Shown: positions 52,697-58,510 of the stretch, piece after piece
Layout of the letters: each line of letters begins with the position of its first letter
Position numbering within the stretch: position 1 is the stretch's first letter
Assembly: GCF_014712675.1 (NCBI RefSeq)
Contig: NZ_JACXSI010000022.1
Span: forward strand, 1-58,510
Direction: 5' to 3'
Length of the DNA stretch: 58,510 bases
Source: Peribacillus faecalis
GTDB lineage: Bacteria; Bacillota; Bacilli; Bacillales; DSM-1321
Notes under the pieces: model-generated
What the model was told of the DNA's origin: nothing
Databases searched by the model: none
Seen by the model: the letters and a program-made list of their open reading frames with translations, nothing else
Translations under genes and position numbers: made by a program

Positions 52697-53926
52697 ATGC
52701 AAACATCCGAAACCGGTGTATTGCTGCATGAAGATTTTCGAAATGCTTTAATTATTGATAAGTACGATCTTGAATTAAGCCGAATGAGAGGCGATAAAAT
52801 TGACCAGCTTAGGAGCGAGAACAGCGAAGATGTGATGACTTGGAATGTTTTTAAGAGTTTAAAGCAAATCAACCCGAATTTTTGGCTGAAGCATTTGTTT
52901 CATAAAACTTTTGATCTGCCATTCAACTATTGCAGCGAAAACATTGATATTTTATTGTGGAAGAAGTTGAAGCCTGCTGCCAATATAGAGAAAGAAGGTC
53001 CGACTGAAGTAGATGTAATCATAGAATCTGATGAATTTGTCTGGGTTATTGAAGTGAAGTATAAGAGTGATATTAGCATGAGCACCACTTATGATGCTTC
53101 AAGAGATCAAATAATCCGCAACATTGATGTTGCGCTCCATTACGGACAAAATAAGGATGTCTACGTTTCATTACTCGTTCTTGATGAAAAACATTCAAAA
53201 AAAGGAATTGACGTTATGAATCAGTATCAGCAGGCAATTGCAAGCAAAATGGTACTGCCGTATATACCGGCTGATTATTTATCACGACTTAAAGGAATCG
53301 GAGTCTTTCAGTGGAGTCGCATTCTTGAAACATTAAATATGTTGCCTGCTAATGTAAGTGAATTTGAAAGATTCATTGCTAACCAGGCAAGAGATTGGCT
53401 GATGAAGAGAATCATCAAAGATGGAGCTGTTTTTGATGAGAGCAGAATGTACCGATATTCTTTAACTCGCATATGGGATCCGATAAAAGAAAAGGTGGTT
53501 TTCATCTGTCTGAATCCGAGTACTGCTGATGAAATGTACAATGATAATACCGTGAAAAAGTGCATAAAATTCGCAAAAAGCTGGCACGGAGGCAAATATG
53601 GCATGATAGAAATAGTCAATTTGTTCGCCTATTGCGGAACAGAATTTTATAAAATCAAGCATGTTAACGATCCAATCGGTCCGGAAACAAACGATTACAT
53701 AATAGATGCGGCAAAAAGCGCCGGTTTAGTGATCGCGGCTTGGGGTGAAAACGGAACATATAAAAACAGATATAAAGAAGTTTTGTCATTATTAGAAAGT
53801 GAAAATATAGAAGTGCATTGTTTGGATGTCTTAAAATACGGACAGCCAAAACATCCTTTATTTGCTAATGGGAGATTGGAGCCGACACCGTACAATTGGA
53901 GGGATATAAAGTTTATATTAACTTAA
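52697..53926 (+). CDS. PD-(D/E)XK-like nuclease domain fused to DUF1643
   Basis: 409-residue cytosolic protein of two parts. Residues about 40-215 show a PD-(D/E)XK core: acidic E44/D45 in the first helix, D106 in TEVDVIIE, then E119-V-K121 in WVIEVKYKSD. Residues about 245-400 match DUF1643 (YSLTRIWD, ICLNPSTADEM, NLFAYCGTEF, VIAAWGENG, HPLFANGRLEPTPYNW). DUF1643 has no established function and is often found in variable genomic regions. ATG 52697 follows AAGGGGAT. It is a single gene with its own TATAAT box (52656-52661). Antiphage or nucleic-acid surveillance is a guess from domain content. Catalysis depends on confirming the active site. Confidence 0.82.
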   Translation: MQTSETGVLLHEDFRNALIIDKYDLELSRMRGDKIDQLRSENSEDVMTWNVFKSLKQINPNFWLKHLFHKTFDLPFNYCSENIDILLWKKLKPAANIEKEGPTEVDVIIESDEFVWVIEVKYKSDISMSTTYDASRDQIIRNIDVALHYGQNKDVYVSLLVLDEKHSKKGIDVMNQYQQAIASKMVLPYIPADYLSRLKGIGVFQWSRILETLNMLPANVSEFERFIANQARDWLMKRIIKDGAVFDESRMYRYSLTRIWDPIKEKVVFICLNPSTADEMYNDNTVKKCIKFAKSWHGGKYGMIEIVNLFAYCGTEFYKIKHVNDPIGPETNDYIIDAAKSAGLVIAAWGENGTYKNRYKEVLSLLESENIEVHCLDVLKYGQPKHPLFANGRLEPTPYNWRDIKFILT

Positions 53927-54013
53927 TAATTCTAAAAAAACAAAAAATTCTTTTCACTTTCGTTTTTTTGTGATAAGGTGTAAATCATGTAAATCAATTT
54001 CATATTAACATTC

Positions 54014-54175
54014 ATAAGTGCTCGCAAATTTGCGAGTTAAAAGGGAATCCAGTGAAAATCTGGAGCAGCCCCCGCTACTGTAAAAGCTGATGAAATCACA
54101 GGGCCACTCATTTTAGAGGAAGGCGTGAGAGTAAGGTGAAGCTTGAGTCAGGAAACCTGCTTACGAATGCGTAAC
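54014..54175 (+). promoter_or_regulatory. cobalamin riboswitch (btu operon)
   Basis: In order: AAGTGCTCGC...GCGAG, AAGGGAATCC, AGTGAAAATCTGG, GCAGCCCCCGCTACTGT and the B12 box AGTCAGGAAACCTGC (54146-54160). It lies upstream of a terminator and the btuFCD-type operon, which it should switch off when B12 is abundant. Confidence 0.93.
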
Positions 54176-54266
54176 TAACTTTTCGGTGGGAGAAGTATAG
54201 GCGATACTTAGGGACTATGTTTCTATTTATTTTTGTTTTGCTCTAGTTATTTATAACAATGATCAA

Positions 54267-54304
54267 AAGCCTGTATTCTTTTAGCCGAGAATACAGGCTT
54301 TTTT
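54267..54304 (+). terminator. terminator of the btu riboswitch
   Basis: AAGCCTGTATTCT (54267-54279) and AGAATACAGGCTT (54288-54300) form a perfect 13-bp stem followed by a T6 run. Probable expression platform. Confidence 0.9.
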
Positions 54305-54332
54305 GCTGTCTAACCTTACACCTGCCATGAGG

Positions 54333-54501
54333 CCTACAGGATGTAGGTCACATCGGCGAAGACATGCGGACGTGGCGTTCTTAGCCGATGTTCCCTTTTC
54401 CTGCCTCGCCCAAGAAACCAAAGGCGGGTTTCTCGTTCGGGGCTCTCACGATGAGAGTCACAGCGACGAAGATATGCGGACGTAGCGTCCCTAGTCGCTG
54501 T
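54333..54501 (+). repeat. two tandem 59-nt structured units
   Basis: Unit 1 at 54333-54391 and unit 2 at 54443-54501 are the same length. Each has hairpin A (CCTACA/TGTAGG, versus CTCTCA/TGAGAG), a conserved middle GAAGAYATGCGGACG with small stem GGACG/CGTTC versus GGACG/CGTCC, and outer stem B (ACATCGGC/GCCGATGT versus ACAGCGAC/GTCGCTGT). The two units differ at paired positions and still pair, which is strong evidence for a conserved RNA (or DNA) structure. Local base composition is richer in G and C than the flanks. They sit between the btu terminator and btuF. A GAAACC/GGTTTC hairpin lies between them. Confidence 0.75.
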
Positions 54502-54544
54502 TCCTTACTTGCAGGTCGCTTCCGCATTTCGGTTCTCGCATGTC

Positions 54545-54593
54545 TCCTTTTTCATTGATTGGTATCAATGAGGAAAATCAAAATGAAAAAGGA
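54545..54593 (+). repeat. nested inverted repeat before btuF
   Basis: TCCTTTTTCATT (54545-54556) pairs with AATGAAAAAGGA (54582-54593). The CATT bases can instead pair as CATTGAT (54553-54559) with ATCAATG (54564-54570). Two mutually exclusive structures just ahead of btuF look like a switch, or a second weak terminator. Confidence 0.55.
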
Positions 54594-54669
54594 CCGGTGA
54601 CGATTTTTCTTATCGGTATTTAGCGTTTTTACGCTCAAATATAAATAATTTTTTAGGGGAGTAAACGGG

Positions 54670-55653
54670 ATGAAAAAGTATTTAAGCCAATTAATGATGG
54701 TGCTATTATCTGTATGTTTATTGGCAGCATGTGGCGAAGAAGCAACAAACAATCAAATAACAGAGAAAGTAGAACAAACATCAAAAACAGAAACCTCTGA
54801 GTATCCAAAGACATTTCTAGATGGTCGCGGAGTAGAGGTAACACTTAATGAAAAACCGACACGCATTGTATCAACTACATTAGCGATGGATGAATATTTG
54901 CTTGCGATAGTAGATCCTGAGCGTATTTCGGCGGTGACAAAACTATCAACCGACCCGGCAATTTCAAATGTAGCCGAGTTAACAGACAGCATTAAAACAA
55001 AAATTGATTCTGTAACAGCAGAACTAGTCATTTCATTGAACCCGGATTTAATACTTGTGCCGACATATGTCGACCCGGCTGTGCTTGAGCAATTAGATGC
55101 GGCAGGATTGACAACTTACCAATTGAAGGATGATACATCATTTGATGGCATTTTAGCAGGTCTTGAAGAAGTAGCTGCTCTTGTTGGAGAAGAAAAGAAG
55201 GCAGAAGAAATTTTAACAGATATTGAAGAACGTATTGCAGATTTGAAAGAAAAAACAGCAGTACAAGACGTGAAGAAACGCGTACTTTACTTAACACAAT
55301 ATGATTCTTCTGTTACAGATAACACATCAATCGGAGAGATGATTTCGCTTGCAGGGGGGATTAATGTTATTACTGAAGCCGGCATTACAGGTGACGAGTA
55401 TCCTGATTATCCGAATCTTTCAAAAGAAAAAGTTGTAGAATTGAATCCAGACGTCATTATTACGAGCGATTGGCAGTATGACGGTTCAAAAGCTACATTT
55501 GTAGAAGCATGGAAAAACGATTCGGCTCTGAAAAATATAAGTGCATTCAAAAATGATGAAGTCCACGTCATCGACAGCGCAAACTTAACAACAGCTGCGC
55601 ATTTCGTCATTGAAGGTGCAGAAGATATTTATAATGTTCTTTACGGAGAATAA
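54670..55653 (+). CDS. btuF: cobalamin ABC transporter binding lipoprotein BtuF-like
   Basis: 327-residue class III binding protein. Lipobox LLAAC (Cys near 21), a TFLDGRGVEVTLNEKPTRIV start to the TroA-like fold, and PDLILVPTYVDP / VVELNPDVIITSDWQYDG later. The fold alone does not separate B12 from siderophores. The cobalamin riboswitch upstream and the adenosyltransferase-like partner downstream favour B12. First gene of a four-gene operon. Confidence 0.85.
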   Translation: MKKYLSQLMMVLLSVCLLAACGEEATNNQITEKVEQTSKTETSEYPKTFLDGRGVEVTLNEKPTRIVSTTLAMDEYLLAIVDPERISAVTKLSTDPAISNVAELTDSIKTKIDSVTAELVISLNPDLILVPTYVDPAVLEQLDAAGLTTYQLKDDTSFDGILAGLEEVAALVGEEKKAEEILTDIEERIADLKEKTAVQDVKKRVLYLTQYDSSVTDNTSIGEMISLAGGINVITEAGITGDEYPDYPNLSKEKVVELNPDVIITSDWQYDGSKATFVEAWKNDSALKNISAFKNDEVHVIDSANLTTAAHFVIEGAEDIYNVLYGE

Positions 55654-55655
55654 AA

Positions 55656-56675
55656 TTGGCTAAAAATGTTGTTACATTCATCACATTAATTAGTTTATTT
55701 ATATGTTCATTGGTGATGGCGACGATGTATGGCGGTGTGACAATACCTTTTAAGGAAACAGTGAAAGTATTACTTTCGCTGCTTCCTTTTGTTCAGTTTG
55801 ACTACAATCCGATGTACGAAACGATATTAGTGCAAATTCGATTTGCCCGTGTCATTGTCGCTGGTCTGATTGGTGCAGCACTCGCAATATCGGGCGTTGT
55901 CATGCAAAGCGTGTTTCGTAATCCGATGGCCGACCCGGGCATTATCGGTGTGTCATCAGGCGGCGCTTTTGGAGGTGTCATCGCTATCTATTTCGGATTT
56001 GCCTCCATTCATGCAGTATTCGTACCGCTTTTAGGTTTTGTGATGGCACTTATAACGTTAATGATTGTTTATGCCATATCGACCAGTCATGGTAAGACAT
56101 CGATGATGACATTGCTTTTGACAGGTATTGCCGTCAGCTCTTTTTTGAGTTCATGCTCGTCATTGTTGATTTCTTTCTCAAATGCCGGCGTCATGCAGCA
56201 AATCGTCCAGTGGCTAATGGGTAATCTGAACGGGCGTGATTGGGGAGATGTGCAAATTTTAATAGTGCCGATTATGTTAAGTATCGGTTTATTCATGTAT
56301 TATGCCAATGACCTGGATATCTTTCTGCTCGGAGAAGAACAGGCGCAAAATATGGGGATAACGGTGCAGCGTACCCGCAACATACTCTTAATTGTCGCAT
56401 CGCTTGTTACCGGAATCAGTGTCGCGATGACGGGTGCAATTGGTTTTGTCGGACTTATTGTGCCGCATATGATTCGAATGATCATTGGTCCGGCACATCG
56501 TTATTTGTTGCTTGCGAGTGCTTTTGGCGGCGCTAGTTTTTTAATCATTGCTGATCTCATTTCGCGAATAGCCATTCGTCCGGCGGAAATTCAAATCGGC
56601 ATCGTCACTGCTTTCTTCGGTGCACCGTTCTTTATTTATTTGATTATGAAATATAAAAAGCAAGGAGAGTTGTGA
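55656..56675 (+). CDS. btuC: cobalamin ABC permease BtuC-like (FecCD family)
   Basis: 339 residues with nine to ten membrane spans and FecCD family motifs (GAALAISGVVMQSVFRNPMA, GVSSGGAFGG, TGAIGFVGLIVPHMIRMIIG). The start is TTG 55656, two bases after the btuF stop, indicating coupled translation. It forms the pore with BtuD. Confidence 0.9.
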   Translation: MAKNVVTFITLISLFICSLVMATMYGGVTIPFKETVKVLLSLLPFVQFDYNPMYETILVQIRFARVIVAGLIGAALAISGVVMQSVFRNPMADPGIIGVSSGGAFGGVIAIYFGFASIHAVFVPLLGFVMALITLMIVYAISTSHGKTSMMTLLLTGIAVSSFLSSCSSLLISFSNAGVMQQIVQWLMGNLNGRDWGDVQILIVPIMLSIGLFMYYANDLDIFLLGEEQAQNMGITVQRTRNILLIVASLVTGISVAMTGAIGFVGLIVPHMIRMIIGPAHRYLLLASAFGGASFLIIADLISRIAIRPAEIQIGIVTAFFGAPFFIYLIMKYKKQGEL

Positions 56676-56676
56676 C

Positions 56677-57462
56677 ATGACAGCAATCTTGCAAATGCGT
56701 GATCTGACATTTAAAAGAGGCAATCGTATCATTGTCGATCATATGAATCTATCGATTGAAGCTGGCCAATTTATCGGCTTGATTGGACCAAATGGAACTG
56801 GCAAGTCAACACTATTGCGGTTGCTTGCGAAATTATTGAAACCCTATGCGGGCTCCGTTCATTTTGGACAAAAAAACTTGAATGAAATGACTGACATCGA
56901 GGTTGCAAAGGCCATTACCTATATGCCACAAACAACGATATTGGATTATCAATTTACAGTTGAGCAAGTCGTCATGATGGGCAGACATCCGCATCGGAAG
57001 AAATGGCAGCTATCGCACAAGCACGATTCTAAAATTGTAGAAGATTCTATGAAACAAACAGGTATTGATCATTTAAAAGACCGTTTTATTACAACATTAT
57101 CGGGCGGCGAGAGGCAGTTAGTATTTCTCGCTAAAGCAATTACACAGCAATCCGAAGTGATACTTTTAGATGAGCCAACATCTGATTTAGATATTTATCA
57201 TCAAGTGCAAATCAGTGAGATTATTTGCCGTCTTGCGCAAGACGGGAAGACGGTATTGGCGGCAATTCACGACATTAACTTGGCAGCCCGTTATTGCGAT
57301 CAGCTGTTGCTGCTGCGCGACGGTGACATCGCTGCCTTTGCAGCTCCGACAGAGGCTTTAACAGAGGAATTTTTGCAAAAAGTGTTTCAAACAAAATCAT
57401 ATACGTATGATGACCCGTTTCTTGATAAAAGGCAGGTCATTCCGTATTCTGTGTCTAATTAG
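56677..57462 (+). CDS. btuD: cobalamin ABC ATPase BtuD-like
   Basis: 261-residue ABC ATPase with Walker A GPNGTGKST, Q-loop YMPQTTILDY, signature TLSGGERQL, Walker B VILLDEPTSDLD and AAIHDINLAARYC. One base separates it from btuC. Usual FecE/BtuD layout. Confidence 0.92.
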   Translation: MTAILQMRDLTFKRGNRIIVDHMNLSIEAGQFIGLIGPNGTGKSTLLRLLAKLLKPYAGSVHFGQKNLNEMTDIEVAKAITYMPQTTILDYQFTVEQVVMMGRHPHRKKWQLSHKHDSKIVEDSMKQTGIDHLKDRFITTLSGGERQLVFLAKAITQQSEVILLDEPTSDLDIYHQVQISEIICRLAQDGKTVLAAIHDINLAARYCDQLLLLRDGDIAAFAAPTEALTEEFLQKVFQTKSYTYDDPFLDKRQVIPYSVSN

Positions 57463-57474
57463 GGGGCGAACAAC

Positions 57475-58011
57475 ATGAAAAAGAATTGGCGCTATTCAAG
57501 CTATCCATTTATGCGCGAGAAAAGCTGTTTAGTCGATTATGAAATACGTACAGACAGTTTGACAACGAGTGTTGGTGCTGTATTTTGCTATTTGACAGAG
57601 AAAGAGCAAATCGTTCTGGAAGATTTACGCGTTATTCAAGAAATGTGCTATCACGCTAATGGTTCTGTTCGCGGCAAACTTGCAATTAATGAGGAAGATC
57701 TTCGTTGGCTAAGCGGCCGATATGATGAATATGTACGGCTAACAGGTGAAACAACGAAGCAATTCGTGCTGCCGCAAGGGAATGAAGCGGCAAGCGCGCT
57801 TCATAGTGCCCGTAGCGATGCGAAAAAGTCATACCGGGCGCTACATAAGGTGAGCGAAGAGCGCGAAGTGCCGGAAATACTTTTTTCCTATTTAGGGTTG
57901 ATTGCGAATGTTTTATTCGCAATGGCGGTCTATGTGAATCAAGTGAATGAAATCGAAGAAATACCATTTATCAGCAAGTCTTATCCAATGAAAAAACGGA
58001 GTAGAAATTAA
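57475..58011 (+). CDS. degenerate ATP:corrinoid adenosyltransferase-like protein
   Basis: 178 residues related to PduO-type adenosyltransferases: FVLPQGNEAASALHSARSDA corresponds to the FVLPGG...LHLART region, and EILFSYLGLIANVLFAMAVY to the closing helix. Key features are absent: no GDxGxTSL ATP loop at the N-terminus, the R-x-x-R-R-A-E-R motif reads RSDAKKSYR, and the Asn of YLNRLSD is lost. It sits 12 bases after btuD in the B12 operon. It may bind corrinoid without catalysis, or act as a chaperone or regulator. Confidence 0.7.
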   Translation: MKKNWRYSSYPFMREKSCLVDYEIRTDSLTTSVGAVFCYLTEKEQIVLEDLRVIQEMCYHANGSVRGKLAINEEDLRWLSGRYDEYVRLTGETTKQFVLPQGNEAASALHSARSDAKKSYRALHKVSEEREVPEILFSYLGLIANVLFAMAVYVNQVNEIEEIPFISKSYPMKKRSRN

Positions 58012-58069
58012 TTAAATTTTCTTACTATTGTGTTTATATGTTATAGTTACATTGTAATTGAATATCGTG

Positions 58070-58228
58070 TATGAGTTGGTGCCAAACCGAGGTTTGGATT
58101 AAAAGGGAAGATCGGTGAAAATCCGGCGCTGTCCCGCAACTGTATTTCGGAGCGTTTCGCAATATGCCACTGTTTTATAACGGGAAGGTGCGATGCGTGT
58201 TGAAGATAAGCCAGGAGACCTGCCAATT
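58070..58228 (+). promoter_or_regulatory. cobalamin riboswitch (third in window)
   Basis: GGTGCC (58078-58083), AAAGGGAAGATCGGTGAAAA, TCCGGCGCTGTCCCGCAACTGT and the B12 box GCCAGGAGACCTGCC (58209-58223) are all present and in order. The gene it controls lies to the right of the window. A hairpin terminator follows at 58371-58401. Confidence 0.93.
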
Positions 58229-58370
58229 TCTAGTACACACCAAATACCTACGTGGAAATAGGGGGTGGAGAGTGCTTGAATAAAGCACTGTACGACAAAC
58301 GAGTTATTGCAGAACGAATAGATTGCTATTCGTCTATTTGAGCATGACATTAACTTGAGTTTGCCATTTC

Positions 58371-58401
58371 AACCATTTCCGTTCGAGGGAATGGTTTTTT
58401 T
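58371..58401 (+). terminator. terminator of the third cobalamin riboswitch
   Basis: AACCATTTCC (58371-58380) pairs with GGGAATGGTT (58387-58396, one G-U) around GTTCGA, followed by a T run. Confidence 0.88.
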
Positions 58402-58402
58402 A

Positions 58403-58510
58403 GTGTGCCAGGCATGGCAACTATCTAGGCGGTGAAAGTCCGCTGTGGGGGTACACATCGACTAACCACTAAGGAAGCGCAAGGTACTTATCGTGAGGTA
58501 AGGGCTGGAG
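58403..58510 (+). mobile_element. 5' end of a group II intron (cut by window edge)
   Basis: GTGTGCCAGGCATGGC at 58403 matches the 5' consensus of bacterial group II introns (GUGYG...), continuing CTATCTAGGCGGTGAAAGTC and ACCACTAAGGAAGCGCAAGG, typical of domain I. It begins two bases after the T run of a terminator, the preferred site of group IIC introns. The rest, including any reverse transcriptase, is outside. Confidence 0.85.

Noticed and set aside
54303-54485. 60-codon open frame across the GC-richer region before btuF
   Set aside because: It runs through the structured tandem units with no ribosome site. The base pattern follows stems rather than codons.
58099-58350. Minus-strand 83-codon frame near the right edge
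   Set aside because: It is the reverse strand of the third cobalamin riboswitch.

Overview
This window comes from a low-GC Gram-positive, spore-forming Bacillales bacterium. The evidence is a CotA-type spore-coat laccase, PrsA, HemAT, a SinI-like antirepressor, many TTG/GTG starts with strong AGGAGG-type ribosome sites, and T-rich intrinsic terminators. Overall flavour is Lysinibacillus/Solibacillus-like, but that is an impression and not something the sequence proves. No rRNA, tRNA or CRISPR array was seen.

Layout. (1) 0-6.5 kb: a spore-coat multicopper oxidase, a frameshifted lipoprotein remnant, then a signalling module: a c-di-GMP-I riboswitch, a 41-codon SinI-like antirepressor, a PAS-PAS-GGDEF-EAL enzyme and a soluble globin-coupled chemotaxis transducer. 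(2) 6.6-7.5 kb: bluB (lower ligand of B12) behind a cobalamin riboswitch with a terminator. (3) 7.7-14.2 kb: an ADP-ribosylglycohydrolase-NUDIX-ADP-ribosylglycohydrolase triple fusion, a secreted M6 metalloprotease and PrsA. (4) 14.2-21.3 kb: decayed DNA with an HsdR (type I restriction) remnant, a racemase, two oxidoreductases, a candidate structured RNA, and an IS1182-family element with a frameshifted transposase. (5) 21.3-23.6 kb: metNIQ methionine importer, with MetN lacking its usual C-terminal sensor domain. (6) 23.7-32 kb: a minus-strand exopolysaccharide-type operon (degenerate GGDEF-receiver protein, HEAT protein, GT2 glycosyltransferase, large secreted glycosidase-like protein) whose last gene is cut by a complete IS1595-family element with an exact 8-bp target duplication. 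(7) 32-41.6 kb: repeats, small and broken genes, EcsC-like protein, EamA/LysR pair, a UvrA2-like ABC protein, a yellow/MRJP-family protein, yjdI-yjdJ. (8) 41.6-44.7 kb: SDR / TetR-nitrilase divergent pair and a BI-1-like membrane protein. (9) 44.8-49.3 kb: a full ssu alkanesulfonate uptake and desulfonation operon. (10) 49.3-52.6 kb: lipoprotein and a MarR / ring-cleaving dioxygenase / flavin monooxygenase operon. (11) 52.7-53.9 kb: a PD-(D/E)XK-like nuclease domain fused to DUF1643. (12) 54-58.5 kb: cobalamin riboswitch, btuFCD-type importer and a degenerate adenosyltransferase-like protein, then a third cobalamin riboswitch with its terminator, immediately followed by the 5' end of a group II intron cut by the window edge.

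How it fits together. Two themes recur. The first is c-di-GMP and biofilm: riboswitch, SinI, dual GGDEF/EAL enzyme, oxygen-sensing transducer, and a separate degenerate-GGDEF polysaccharide operon inactivated by an insertion. The second is B12: three riboswitches, bluB, importer, adenosyltransferase-like protein.

The most novel-looking items are the c-di-GMP riboswitch wired to a SinI antirepressor, a roughly 330-nt structured RNA present in two diverged copies, two tandem 59-nt units showing compensatory changes between riboswitch and btuF, the ARH-NUDIX-ARH fusion and the nuclease-DUF1643 fusion.
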